Source: Candidatus Poseidoniaceae archaeon (GTDB taxonomy: Archaea > Thermoplasmatota > Poseidoniia > Poseidoniales > Poseidoniaceae). From it: a DNA stretch of 64,000 nt. The stretch spans positions 34,586 to 98,585 of the forward strand of contig CASIAW010000005.1 of NCBI GenBank assembly GCA_949372875.1, read 5' to 3'. Below the pieces are notes generated by a model. It was given only the letters and a program-made list of their open reading frames with translations, did not search any database and had not been told where the DNA came from. Position numbers and translations under genes: made by a program. This document shows, piece by piece, positions 1 through 9,103 of this stretch (within the stretch, counting starts at the first letter, position 1; every line of letters begins with the position of its first letter).

Positions 1-1522
1 TAATACGCTTCACCAGTCGTTCAGCACGGTTTTGTGCTAGTTCACTTGCTGCTCGTGATTCAGCGAGGTCAAGTTGCATCTTGTCAAGTGAAGAATTGTT
101 TTCTTCTATTTTGGTTACTGATTCCATTCGTGATTCAGTGGCCTCACGAGCAAGTATTTGCGCGGCATTCTTGGCGGTTTGTGATTCGTCAAGACGGCTT
201 GCAAGTGCAGCTTTTTCTTTAACTAATTCATCGATACGATGGTCGGCGGCTTCTAAGCGTCGGCGAAGCCCTGAGTCAATAGCCATTGGTTGAGCAACTT
301 CGCTACTTATTCCCTCACTCACTTCTTCAAAAGTGTTCGAGAATTTGACTGATGCACGACTTGAACGCAAAATGTCCATGTCTATTTCAAATCCAAACAA
401 ATCATTGAGTTTGACATTGAGGTTTGCTCTTCGACTTTCAGAGCGGGTTCGGAGTGTGACCAGTAATTCACGGAATATTTCAAGACTGAAAGATTCAACA
501 GTGCCAGACTCACGTGAAACGATACTCCCGACTGGCAAACGATGTAGTTTCAAAACCCACTTCGAGTCGGTAAATTTGAGCATGGCCTCTTCCAAAGAAT
601 CACCTTCTGGTGCAGAAATGCCAACAGGTATGCCCCTTGAAAGAAGAAGAGACACCGATTGGGCAGACTGGCCAGATTGTAAATGTCCAGTTACTTCTTC
701 TGTGACCGCAGCAGTTAGCATTGAAAGAATGGCATCGGGTCCACCTCTGCCCTCTCTTAATACGAAACCTTCCGGAATGGCTCCACCCTGAGAACCAATT
801 GCGCCAACTTCGCCATCGAGGAGAGAGGCGGCAGCAGTGATGAGACGAGAGTGGTTGGTATTGGCTTCAGTCCAAACACCGAGAGAGATGTCACCTGATT
901 CTGCAAGAAGAAGCGCTCCGTCGTTCGTGTGAAGAGTCCAATGACTTGAACCATTCAGTCCGAGTCTTTCATTGAGAGGTTCCATTCGAATATCCGAAAG
1001 AGTGGAATGAATTTGAGTGGAGAGACTTTCCGGCTCTGCAGGTAAATCACCAACTGAATCAATGAGCATTCCTTGGTCGACTACGACTCCTCCACGAACG
1101 GTCTCCTGCTCGATAAGTACGCGTAATACTGCTGAGAGATCTCGGCTCATCAAACGCTGAAGGGCATTTCCACGAGGTAACAATCCTTGACGGTCTGCTG
1201 CAAATTCAAAAGCCTCGGGAACTGTTTCTGCAACACTTCCTAAACCAGCAAGTGAATAGGAACCTGCAGTGAATCTATACGAGTCATCCTGTTCAATTTT
1301 AGCAAGACGCAAACGTGCTTCCTTTCCACCGAGCAGAACCTTCCCCTTACTTGGTTCAGCAAGCCAGCCAACAATACGTCCAGCGCGAACTAAACGATGG
1401 CCAGCAGGAGTTTTTCTCCGACCGACCCAGGTTGTAATCACTCCATGGTCGAATGGCTGTATTGTGCCATCGGCAACGTCAATGTTCGCTTCAATCTGGG
1501 TTCCTTCTGGTAGGTTAAACAT
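1..1522 (-). CDS. Unrecognised protein with C-terminal coiled coil, cut by the left window edge
   Basis: The reading frame opens at ATG 1522 (MFNLPEGTQIEANIDVADG) and stays open to base 2, giving at least 507 residues with the C-terminus missing. I found no family I can name. The N-terminal part has short beta-rich stretches and one segment (about DNA 830-930, around THTNDG-like residues) that faintly recalls a Roadblock-type beta-alpha unit. From about DNA 260 to the window edge the protein is charged and helical with regular heptad-like spacing of Leu/Ala, so a long coiled coil is likely. No signal peptide or membrane segment is visible. It starts 8 bases after the stop of the Roadblock-like gene, so the two are probably co-transcribed and may act together. 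The gene is certain as an open frame; function is unknown. Confidence 0.75.
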   Translation of the reverse strand, partial: MFNLPEGTQIEANIDVADGTIQPFDHGVITTWVGRRKTPAGHRLVRAGRIVGWLAEPSKGKVLLGGKEARLRLAKIEQDDSYRFTAGSYSLAGLGSVAETVPEAFEFAADRQGLLPRGNALQRLMSRDLSAVLRVLIEQETVRGGVVVDQGMLIDSVGDLPAEPESLSTQIHSTLSDIRMEPLNERLGLNGSSHWTLHTNDGALLLAESGDISLGVWTEANTNHSRLITAAASLLDGEVGAIGSQGGAIPEGFVLREGRGGPDAILSMLTAAVTEEVTGHLQSGQSAQSVSLLLSRGIPVGISAPEGDSLEEAMLKFTDSKWVLKLHRLPVGSIVSRESGTVESFSLEIFRELLVTLRTRSESRRANLNVKLNDLFGFEIDMDILRSSRASVKFSNTFEEVSEGISSEVAQPMAIDSGLRRRLEAADHRIDELVKEKAALASRLDESQTAKNAAQILAREATESRMESVTKIEENNSSLDKMQLDLAESRAASELAQNRAERLVKRI

Positions 1523-1530
1523 GGTATCAC

Positions 1531-1872
1531 TCACATTCTGGGGGTTGTCGCAAGAATACGACGGTCTCGGTCAAGGGCATGGCGCCATCGGGCTAATCGC
1601 CCTCCTTCGCCACTGAGCACTGCTATTCGATTTGGGGCAGCCACATCGAGGATCATACGTTTGTCACCTTCGCTCCACACTTCATAGACTTGGCCAAGAC
1701 CAAGTGCATGCCCTGTTTCTTGAGCCACGTGTATCATTTCAACCGCTTCTTCGAAGGGAGGCAGAATCCCCTCTTCTCCGACACTTGCCAATAATTGGCC
1801 GGTATCGTCGATAAGCATCGCTTGTTCAACCCCTTCAAGTCGAACGAATCCAGCGAGTACTCGTTGCAGCAT
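1531..1872 (-). CDS. Roadblock/LC7-like small protein
   Basis: A 113-residue protein beginning MLQRVLAGFVRLEGVEQAML. The stretch GVEQAMLIDDTGQLLAS matches the start of Roadblock/LC7 (MglB-like) domains, which usually have a helix, then a hydrophobic strand ending in D-x-x-G-x-x-x-A. Later strands (KRMILDVAAPNRIAVLSGEG) fit the same fold. Such proteins regulate small GTPases or act as dimeric scaffolds. I chose ATG 1872 rather than an upstream TTG at 1881 because GAGGG lies just before the ATG. It is the first gene of a two-gene unit with the coiled-coil protein that follows it by 8 bases. No GTPase gene is in view, so the partner is unknown. The family assignment is moderate. Confidence 0.55.
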   Translation of the reverse strand: MLQRVLAGFVRLEGVEQAMLIDDTGQLLASVGEEGILPPFEEAVEMIHVAQETGHALGLGQVYEVWSEGDKRMILDVAAPNRIAVLSGEGGRLARWRHALDRDRRILATTPRM

Positions 1873-1900
1873 GGCCCTCAAACTTTCTGTCTACGCTGTA

Positions 1901-1950
1901 GCCTTCAAGTAGTTTTGCGCTTTTATCCCCCTAAAGGGGGATTTGAAGGC
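1901..1950. promoter_or_regulatory. Nested inverted repeat upstream of the Roadblock-like gene
   Basis: A perfect 7-bp inverted repeat (ATCCCCC, loop TAAA, GGGGGAT) occupies 1925-1942. It is bracketed by an outer 8-bp inverted repeat, GCCTTCAA at 1901-1908 and TTGAAGGC at 1943-1950. The whole element lies 29-78 bases upstream of the start at 1872, where an operator or a structured leader would sit. Whether it is DNA-level or RNA-level cannot be told from sequence. Confidence 0.45.
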
Positions 1951-2081
1951 CTAAATGGATTTTCCAACTGGAGATTCAAAATATGAGGACGCGGAGAGCC
2001 TAACATGCATTCATTTCCGCGCCCAAAAGCCGCAAGATATATTTTGATTGAGTGAGGTATCGTAGATATTAATGAGTAAAT

Positions 2082-2121
2082 ATTTCAATTAAAAAAGTGA
2101 AATTTCAATTAAAAAAATGAG
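2082..2121. repeat. Two tandem copies of a 20-bp AT-rich unit
   Basis: Two adjacent copies of ATTTCAATTAAAAAA followed by RTGAR: 2082-2101 and 2102-2121, identical at 18 of 20 positions. The unit sits about 96-135 bases upstream of the GTG at 2217. It could contain a TATA-like element (ATTAAAAAA) in duplicate or be a regulator site. Confidence 0.6.
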
Positions 2122-2216
2122 GACAGGAGTGAGAACAAATCGGTTAAACATCGAGTAAGCGGTGAACTCAAACCATAGTGGCGCACGCAGGGTACATGGC
2201 GAAGGAGGTGAATCCG

Positions 2217-3197
2217 GTGTTTTCCATACCCACATGCGACAGTTGTTCGAAACCAGCAATCCTCGAACAAGCCTACTCAGGACGCATACTATGCGGCGAG
2301 CACATGGCCAAATCAGTTCGCAAAAAAATCGGTAGAGAAATGCGGCACCAATTAAAACTCCCTCGCGACAAGGAAACCACTATTTTCGTAGCGATATCTG
2401 GGGGCAAGGATTCAGCCGTCTTACTGGATAGTTTAGTCGACCGACTCGGAAAACGGCCCGACGTAACAATTATTGCAGGAACTGTCGATGAAGGAATTGA
2501 AGGATACCGCCCTCCATCTCTACTGTGCGCTCAAGAGTTGTGTGAGCGTCTCGGTGTTGAATTTGTAACCGTATCCTATCCGGAATTAAGTTTCAAAGAA
2601 ATGGATGAAGTTGCAAGTCGAATACCTGGACTGGTCAAAGAAAATAAGCAAGCTCCACGTATGCCTTGTTCCTATTGTGGAGTATTTCGCCGACAGGGAA
2701 TTAACCACCTCGCCAAGAAAGTAGGAGCAGATTACATAGCTTTAGGGCATAATCTTGACGATATGGCGCAAACGGTTCTCATGAACATGACAAATGGCGA
2801 CTTAGAACGAACACTTCGACTCGCACCCCATACGACAACGCCGGTTGATGGCCTTGCGCCGCGAATTGTGCCATTGCGATGGATCCCTGAACAGGAGATT
2901 CACCTCTATGCACTGCATCGTGACCTACCCCTCCATCATGAAGAATGCCCGCATGCAAAAGGTGCCTTACGCTGGCGCCATCGAGAAATGGTCGCTCAAA
3001 TGGAAGCAGATGTGCCAGGCACTCGACACGGATTATTGAGAATGGCAGATAACATCAAAGAATTACGCGACCAAGTGATTGAACTGGGTGGTGCAGAAGC
3101 AAGACCTGCGCCACCAACACCTTGTGAATTGTGTGGCGAACTCACATCGAGTAAACAATGCAAAGCATGTGATTTACGAGCGCTCATGAACGATTAA
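2217..3197 (+). CDS. ttuA: tRNA 2-thiolation protein, TtuA/Ncs6 (CTU1) family
   Basis: A cytosolic ATP-dependent sulfur transferase that adenylates a tRNA uridine and replaces its 2-oxygen with sulfur. The order of motifs is diagnostic: an N-terminal zinc site (CDSC, then CGEH), the PP-loop ATP site (AISGGKDSAVLL), a central PCSYCG pair plus a later EECPH cysteine that in TtuA enzymes hold a 4Fe-4S cluster, and a C-terminal zinc site (CELCG and CKAC). I place the start at GTG 2217 because GGAGGTG at 2204-2210 is an excellent Shine-Dalgarno for it; this gives 326 residues starting just before the first zinc motif. Earlier in-frame candidates are GTG 2178 and ATG 2196, and the latter would place the Shine-Dalgarno inside the gene. 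The stop abuts the pyrI stop on the other strand. TtuA (U54) versus Ncs6 (U34) specificity cannot be decided. Confidence 0.9.
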   Translation: MFSIPTCDSCSKPAILEQAYSGRILCGEHMAKSVRKKIGREMRHQLKLPRDKETTIFVAISGGKDSAVLLDSLVDRLGKRPDVTIIAGTVDEGIEGYRPPSLLCAQELCERLGVEFVTVSYPELSFKEMDEVASRIPGLVKENKQAPRMPCSYCGVFRRQGINHLAKKVGADYIALGHNLDDMAQTVLMNMTNGDLERTLRLAPHTTTPVDGLAPRIVPLRWIPEQEIHLYALHRDLPLHHEECPHAKGALRWRHREMVAQMEADVPGTRHGLLRMADNIKELRDQVIELGGAEARPAPPTPCELCGELTSSKQCKACDLRALMND

Positions 3198-3674
3198 TCA
3201 CAACACGTTATTCGCTAATTCGCTCAAAGTTTGCGGGCGTCCACAGTAATGGCATCGAAGTTGTAGTGGGTCCCTGTTGACTACTTTCAAACGATGATTG
3301 AGTGGCTCCCTTAAATTGGTCGTAATGCAGTTTGAGAAAGTGCAGCGTACAACATTTACCACCTCGTCGCCAAGGTTGATCGTTAATTTTTCTGCAACTG
3401 AATAAGCTCGAATGATGGCCACATGTGCGTCAGGAGCAACTAATGCAAGTCTGTCAAGTTCAGATTGCGTGAGTTCTCGATCTTCAACTTTGATGATATC
3501 CTTAGAGCCAAGTTTCTTTGAGGGCACGTTCATGACAAGTGAAATCGGGACTGCAGTAGCCCCGCCAATTCCAAGCATTTCCAACACACGCATGGCTTGT
3601 CCTGAAGGGATGTGGTCAATGACTGTCCCATTACGAATCGCTGTAACTCTCCTCATACTGTGTTCATTTGACAT
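3198..3674 (-). CDS. pyrI: Aspartate carbamoyltransferase regulatory subunit PyrI
   Basis: The 158-residue regulatory chain of aspartate transcarbamoylase, binding nucleotide effectors in its N-terminal half and linking catalytic trimers through a C-terminal zinc domain. The allosteric domain (VTAIRNGTVIDHIPSGQAMR) and the zinc ligands (CTFSNC and CHYC) are all present, and the length is normal for the family. The start at ATG 3674 overlaps the pyrB stop by one base (TGATG). A purine- and G-rich stretch at the end of pyrB (GGGGGTG) can serve as Shine-Dalgarno, so translation is probably coupled. Its partner is the preceding pyrB product. Confidence 0.95.
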   Translation of the reverse strand: MSNEHSMRRVTAIRNGTVIDHIPSGQAMRVLEMLGIGGATAVPISLVMNVPSKKLGSKDIIKVEDRELTQSELDRLALVAPDAHVAIIRAYSVAEKLTINLGDEVVNVVRCTFSNCITTNLREPLNHRLKVVNRDPLQLRCHYCGRPQTLSELANNVL

Positions 3675-4618
3675 CACAAAGCACCCCCTTCGATGGTTGC
3701 AGGGACAGTAACCCCGAGCAATCGACAGAGAAGAGCCATTCGAGCCACGACGCCATTGAAAGCTTGCTCAAAGTATCGTGCATGACGAGTTGAGTCAACC
3801 GATGGGTCAATCTCATCAACACGAGGGAGTGGGTGCATGATGATCATGTCTTGCTTAACTTCAGTAAGATGACGCGCATGGAGTTTGTAAGCACCAGCAC
3901 ATCGTGTATATTCATCTTCGTCCGCAAAACGCTCTTTTTGAATTCGAGTCATGTAAACAACATCTGCGTTCGCCATCGAACCATACAAATCTTCAGTTTC
4001 AACAACATTCGCCCCTTGCAAACGTAAGTCCGAGACAATTTCCTCTGGCATCTTCAACAAATCTGGGCTTGCAAAAATCAATTCGCAACCAAACCGAGTA
4101 AGAGCATGAGAAAGAGAATGCACTGTCCGGCCATAGCGAAGGTCGCCTGCAAGTACAACGGTCAATCCTTCAAGACGGCCGTGGGCTTGCTTGATAGTAA
4201 ACAAGTCCAACATCGTCTGGGTTGGGTGATGACCTGCTCCATCTCCGCCGTTGAGAATAGGTACGCGCGCTGCATCTTGTGCATATTGTGCTGCTCCTTG
4301 TCGTGGGTGCCTCATGGCAATAATATCGGTATAGCCATCGACCATTTGGATCGTATCATACAATGTTTCACCTTTGACAACTGAAGAGGTCTTCACATCT
4401 CCAAGGTTGACGACATCGCCACCGAGTCTTTTCATTGCAGTTTCAAACGACATTCGGGTGCGAGTGCTAGGTTCAAAAAATAAGTTACCAAGAATTCGAC
4501 CTTGTAAAAGAGGAAGATAAATCTCTCCCCGTGCCACGGGAAGAAGGCGTTCAGCATCCGCAAGAATATCGAGAATCTGTTGGTTTGTCAAGTCGTCCAT
4601 AGTAATGAGTCCAGCCAT
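3674..4618 (-). CDS. pyrB: Aspartate carbamoyltransferase catalytic subunit PyrB
   Basis: Catalyses carbamoyl phosphate + L-aspartate to N-carbamoyl-L-aspartate, the committed step of pyrimidine synthesis. The carbamoyl-phosphate motif FFEPSTRTRMSFETAMKRLG lies near residue 50 and the HPLPRVDEI loop near residue 265. The 314-residue length is standard. It is first in a pyrB-pyrI operon with the regulatory subunit overlapping its stop. CTP synthase, further along the same pathway, is encoded about 10 kb to the right. Confidence 0.97.
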   Translation of the reverse strand: MAGLITMDDLTNQQILDILADAERLLPVARGEIYLPLLQGRILGNLFFEPSTRTRMSFETAMKRLGGDVVNLGDVKTSSVVKGETLYDTIQMVDGYTDIIAMRHPRQGAAQYAQDAARVPILNGGDGAGHHPTQTMLDLFTIKQAHGRLEGLTVVLAGDLRYGRTVHSLSHALTRFGCELIFASPDLLKMPEEIVSDLRLQGANVVETEDLYGSMANADVVYMTRIQKERFADEDEYTRCAGAYKLHARHLTEVKQDMIIMHPLPRVDEIDPSVDSTRHARYFEQAFNGVVARMALLCRLLGVTVPATIEGGAL

Positions 4619-4745
4619 ATGCTCTCTTCCTTCATCTAAAGGCAGTCAAAGACACCCATGAACATTACCATTGAAATGACTGCGTTTAGCGTTTCAAATT
4701 ATCATTATGAAGAGCGAGAAAGAGAATCGAAATAGCGGAGTGGTT

Positions 4746-6539
4746 ATGACCGTGATGTCCCCAACGCTCCTTATGGCTCTTGATGCTTGGGCGGATGTTG
4801 ATGCGGCACTCCTTGCTGCCCGGGAGTCCAGACAACAACGCCTCGACCGACTTACCAGTGGCTCTGCTCTACTTATCCTAGCGGGCGCTGTTTGGTTGAT
4901 GTGGCCAAGTCTTCAGTCCGCAATGAAAGGAGAATCTGGGCTTCTCGAAGGACTTGGATACCCACTTTTGATCATTGCATATGGTTTGATATTGCAAGAC
5001 ACAATTGTCGATAACGGCAAAGCAAGAACGAGAGTGGGTTCTTTTGCTTGCATTGCGTGGCCTGTGCTCTTAATTCTTGCTTCAAAACACTTCAATATAT
5101 CAGATACTGATTCAGCCCTTGGGTCAGGTTTCCTGCTGATTGTCGCTTATTCTTGCTTTACGGCATCCAGCAGGGTTTTGCAAGGAGGGTTGGACGTTAT
5201 GCGGTGGCGGGCCATTATGACAGGCCTCGGAGTTGTGGCAGCGTTTTCGCTTTTCATCGGGCAAATACCTGAATCTATGACGTATGAATGGCTCGCTTCC
5301 ATCGGCTCTCTTACTGTTGGATCTGTGGTGACGGGATACATTTGGTTTGTTGGTGACGACCAACGTGCTGAAAGAAAGAAATTCGTAAATCGTCTTGATG
5401 GGCTTGAAACTCAATTATTAGAACTCAAATCTCAAGGTGCTGCAGTCGACCAAGCAGCCAGTTTAGTAATGACTGCGAAAGAAGAAGGGCACATTGACCC
5501 AAGTTATGGTATGAAACTTCTTCAAGAGGCAGAGGAAGATATCGAACGAACATTATCCCTTACTGGTGATGTCGAGATTATTCAAGCAGACGCAATCCAA
5601 GCGATCGAAAAAGCCGAATCAATAGCACCAACGGCCAAGCGCCCGCGGAAATCATTTGAAATGGGTTCTCGTGAAGTGAAACTCGGTTCTTTACGCGAGG
5701 GAGAAATGTTATTCCGCCAATCAAAGAAACTGGCACTGGACATCATTGAATGGTGGGGTCTTGCTGAGCAAGCCATTACTGAGGGTAGTCGGTTACTTGC
5801 AGGTAATCAAGCGGAGAGTGTGCAACACTTGAGAGAATTACTCGCTGATGCAAAGAAGAAAATGAATGCTGAGGCACCCCGCGAGGCGTATGAATATGCG
5901 AGCGTAATACCTGCACAATTGTTGGCAGATGAAGACGCTCAAGAGCGTGCAATGGAATCTGTGAAAGAAGCGCAAAGGCAGTTGGAACAAACTGATGGGC
6001 TGGATACTCGTGAAATGGTTCAGCGAATTAAGCAGGCAGAACAAGCCATTGAATCAGGCAACCCAAGTCAAGCAATTGGGCTGGCGGATGGAGTTGTCCG
6101 GGCCATAGAAAACGAGCGCTCTGCTATGGACAATGTTCGTCGTGCCCTTCGTCAACGCAAGAAATTGGTTTCGCAGTACAAAGACAGAGACGACAAAAGT
6201 GATTGGGACCAACGCCTTACAGAACTTGAAAAGGCTGCAGACTCAAAACAATGGTCCCAAGCAAATGCATTACTCAACGCTATGACAACTGACCTGGACA
6301 ATGAAGGTCAAGCTGGTGATGAAGCTCTAGAGTTATATGATTTTGTTTCAGAAGAATGGCAAGTTCTACGTAATCAGTGTGATGCAAGCGGAATTTCAAT
6401 CGAGGATGACAACCGTAGAGGTTGCGAGAAAGCGATTGCCCTCGCTGCTGAATCATTGGCAGGTGGCCGTATCGAGGACTGTCTAAAGCATCTCTCCGAT
6501 GCAGATTCCTTCATGGAAAAACTTCGAAGAAAAATCTAG
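4746..6539 (+). CDS. Membrane protein with six N-terminal helices and a long helical cytoplasmic tail
   Basis: I do not recognise a family. About 597 residues: roughly the first 220 contain six hydrophobic segments (for example SGSALLILAGAVWLMW and WLASIGSLTVGSVVTGYIWF). The remainder is charged, alanine/glutamate rich and predicted entirely helical, with repeated AIE.A/A..L spacing that suggests coiled coil or TPR-like hairpins. An upstream ATG at 4707 is in frame, but GGAG at 4737-4740 sits 5 bases before ATG 4746 and favours the latter. Its stop is 2 bases from the stop of the convergent 850-residue membrane protein, which has a similar layout (membrane half, helical half). The two could be functionally related, but nothing in the sequence proves it. 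Confidence 0.75.
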   Translation: MTVMSPTLLMALDAWADVDAALLAARESRQQRLDRLTSGSALLILAGAVWLMWPSLQSAMKGESGLLEGLGYPLLIIAYGLILQDTIVDNGKARTRVGSFACIAWPVLLILASKHFNISDTDSALGSGFLLIVAYSCFTASSRVLQGGLDVMRWRAIMTGLGVVAAFSLFIGQIPESMTYEWLASIGSLTVGSVVTGYIWFVGDDQRAERKKFVNRLDGLETQLLELKSQGAAVDQAASLVMTAKEEGHIDPSYGMKLLQEAEEDIERTLSLTGDVEIIQADAIQAIEKAESIAPTAKRPRKSFEMGSREVKLGSLREGEMLFRQSKKLALDIIEWWGLAEQAITEGSRLLAGNQAESVQHLRELLADAKKKMNAEAPREAYEYASVIPAQLLADEDAQERAMESVKEAQRQLEQTDGLDTREMVQRIKQAEQAIESGNPSQAIGLADGVVRAIENERSAMDNVRRALRQRKKLVSQYKDRDDKSDWDQRLTELEKAADSKQWSQANALLNAMTTDLDNEGQAGDEALELYDFVSEEWQVLRNQCDASGISIEDDNRRGCEKAIALAAESLAGGRIEDCLKHLSDADSFMEKLRRKI

Positions 6540-6541
6540 GT

Positions 6542-9094
6542 TCAAGACTCGAGCAAGCCTTTCTTTTCGATTGACTTCAAGTCAAGTGTACCTGGGAAAC
6601 CGAGATCCACCGGCATACCAGAAACGGTGATCACGATACCAGTTAAATGAGTGTGGATACACATTGGCAATCCATCTGGCCAGACCTGTTGAATCACTTT
6701 CCATCCGTTGGATTTCTTCTTGATTGCTTCAGCAAGGCTCCCTAAGCCGTTTAGAGCTGTCCAGCCGTTTGAGTTCCATGCGTGTTGTATCAACGGCTTC
6801 TTTCCGAAAGTAGGAGGAGGCGCTACAACGTGTTTACGTGCCCATCCATCCAACCAGTCAAGTCCAGAATCATTGAGCCATTCTATAGGGGTTGTTTCAG
6901 AGGGTAACATCGTGGTATGACCTTCACGTGAGAGAGCGCCGATGAGATTCCTTACGTGTGGGTGACGAGCATTCGTAGATGCGAGCTTTTCAGCCATCGT
7001 AACGCCGGTATTGATTCGGCCTGCATCAATGTGAAGAAGAGCTCGTACGACCTCCCCATGGGTCCATTCTGTTACTTCATGAGTCTTGATGAAGTCCTCA
7101 AGCAGATTGAGCGCTTTATCGGGGGTCCCTGCCAGCCGCATTCGAGCAATATCACTCAACAAGAATATTCGACCTGGGGGGGTATCAAGATACTTCAGTT
7201 TACTTTGAGGAATACCTTCTTTGTATCGCTGAACCAAGTCGATATTACGTTTCATCACCGAATCGATAGAGAGTAACGCTTTGAATTCCGGTTTGAGTGC
7301 TCGGTGCTTTGGATTAAACAGCGAAGCCGCCCATTGTAGGCGAGCGGATTCAATGTCATCGGAATTGAGTAACTCAAGGCGGGGCTTTGCTTCCGCATAA
7401 TCTCGCTGAGATAAACTGGATGATGCGAGTACTAAGCGAGCGACTTGGGCTTCACGCCCACCTCGTAGGGCAAGTAATGAAACCGCTTCTTGCTCGGCCT
7501 CATTCCAACGACCCAAACCCGCATACAATTCCATCATGGCATCGGTTCTACGTGCTAATGTCAAACCTTCCAATTGTTCACCATGACCTTCATAGATCTT
7601 ATCCAACCGGTCAAGAGCTTTCGACCACTGGTCATTAGAGATCAGTTCAGTGAATGGCATTTGTTTGAGATAAATGATATCTTGCATTTCTGAAAGTCGA
7701 GCTCTGTTTTCGCCAACAGCTGCATCAAATGTAATGTCCTCAAGTTTCAAACCAATACGTCGTGAAGTTAGCCAAACGGCGAGGAAAGCAATCTGACCAC
7801 CTGATGCGAGCATCCAGGTAAGTTCTTCCAATGCGTCTTTTTCTAAGACTGAACACACCGTATTTTCCCATTCTCCACATTGTGAACCCTGTGGAAGGAA
7901 ACTTGAATCCCAAAAGGTAATCATTGCGAGCGCTAACAGAAGCATTGATTGTCCTGCAAAGCCGGTAAAACAGAAATTGAGAACCTTCGCTTGTTGACTG
8001 GGTTCTGCCCTTAACAAACGACTGTCGGCTAGTTTAATTCCGCCTTTACCAGAAACATCTTGAACATCGAGGAAAAGTATCCGAGCGACTTCATAGACAA
8101 AGAGGAAACCAATAAGAGCAACGTTCAACAGCAAAAAGAGGAGAACAAAGGACACGATTGGAACACGTATTCCCGGTTGTGGAATAAAAGAGAATAATTC
8201 AATAAGGCCAAATCCAAGAATTCCGCCTTCCTCCATAAAAGTCGTTTGGACTCGATATTCCGGCAAGTCAAGTACTCGGTCTGAATGAATAAGCATGTCC
8301 GGGTCATAGAGCAGGAGGAGAAGGGAAAGCAACGTATTCAATGCTACATAAGGCATGACAATCAAGTTGAGATTAACGATTTGTGCAACAGCCTGTTGTT
8401 GTGCATTTGGAACGTGGTTGTGGAATGGAGAGGGTTCTCCACCTGCAATCTTCCGTGATGATTGACGCAGGGCCTGCCAAGAAGAACCAAGAATTCGTCC
8501 ATAGGCGAGAATAGAGGGTGCAAACATTGCAAAAGCTGCGATGCTAAACCTGCGAGAGGGTGGGACATCTGCTACATCTAAGAGGAGGTAGAGAGAGAAA
8601 ACCAATGCGATCCAAAGAATCATCAACATCACGAAAGTATAGGTCCGCCAAACACTGGATTCTTGCAGAGAAGCACGATCTTGCCCTATTGGTTTGATGA
8701 CTTGAGCACCGAGCGAAGTTCCTGAAGAAATCAGTGCTGGAAGGGCTATGAAAATGAGAGCAATACTCAATGAAGGTGCATGGTAACCTTCTGACAAATC
8801 AAAACGAATCATCATGAACTCAAAGAATAACAATAACGCACCAACCAGAGCAAAAATATAGGTTGCAACACCTGAAAACATTCCGCGTGAGGAGAGTAAA
8901 TCACGTGCGTCTTGGGTTGTAGAGGTGACTTTGTGAACTTCATATCTCTTAATACCAGTTTCAAAAGCAACTTGTAAACCTCGTAATTGCCGAGGAACAA
9001 CCCGTGTCCAGAACAGCCAAGCAGTCGCAGCGGCGAGAATATACGGAATCAAAGCCGCAGGAGTCAATCCGCTTACGATAGGTGGTGCTGACAT
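6542..9094 (-). CDS. Polytopic membrane protein with TPR-like C-terminal half
   Basis: An 850-residue protein of unknown function. About nine hydrophobic segments occur in the first 480 residues (for example VATYIFALVGALLLFFEFMM and YTFVMLMILWIALVFSLYLL). The last 370 residues are soluble and helical, with TPR-like periodicity around LYAGLGRWNEAEQEA and SQRDYAEAKPRLELL, ending in a small beta-rich segment. The start at ATG 9094 has GAGG eight bases upstream, located in the gap after thrS, which ends 9 bases earlier on the same strand. It is therefore probably transcribed with thrS. The architecture suggests a membrane platform for protein-protein contacts. Confidence 0.75.
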   Translation of the reverse strand: MSAPPIVSGLTPAALIPYILAAATAWLFWTRVVPRQLRGLQVAFETGIKRYEVHKVTSTTQDARDLLSSRGMFSGVATYIFALVGALLLFFEFMMIRFDLSEGYHAPSLSIALIFIALPALISSGTSLGAQVIKPIGQDRASLQESSVWRTYTFVMLMILWIALVFSLYLLLDVADVPPSRRFSIAAFAMFAPSILAYGRILGSSWQALRQSSRKIAGGEPSPFHNHVPNAQQQAVAQIVNLNLIVMPYVALNTLLSLLLLLYDPDMLIHSDRVLDLPEYRVQTTFMEEGGILGFGLIELFSFIPQPGIRVPIVSFVLLFLLLNVALIGFLFVYEVARILFLDVQDVSGKGGIKLADSRLLRAEPSQQAKVLNFCFTGFAGQSMLLLALAMITFWDSSFLPQGSQCGEWENTVCSVLEKDALEELTWMLASGGQIAFLAVWLTSRRIGLKLEDITFDAAVGENRARLSEMQDIIYLKQMPFTELISNDQWSKALDRLDKIYEGHGEQLEGLTLARRTDAMMELYAGLGRWNEAEQEAVSLLALRGGREAQVARLVLASSSLSQRDYAEAKPRLELLNSDDIESARLQWAASLFNPKHRALKPEFKALLSIDSVMKRNIDLVQRYKEGIPQSKLKYLDTPPGRIFLLSDIARMRLAGTPDKALNLLEDFIKTHEVTEWTHGEVVRALLHIDAGRINTGVTMAEKLASTNARHPHVRNLIGALSREGHTTMLPSETTPIEWLNDSGLDWLDGWARKHVVAPPPTFGKKPLIQHAWNSNGWTALNGLGSLAEAIKKKSNGWKVIQQVWPDGLPMCIHTHLTGIVITVSGMPVDLGFPGTLDLKSIEKKGLLES

Positions 9095-9103
9095 GAAATA
9101 ACC

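Larger units (their letters stand above)
1873..2216. other. Divergent intergenic region (344 bases)
   Basis: The region separates the leftward Roadblock-like operon from the rightward tRNA-thiolase gene and must hold both promoters. It contains the nested inverted repeat at 1901-1950 and an AT-rich tandem repeat at 2082-2121. I see no small gene, tRNA or other RNA gene in it. Confidence 0.6.
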
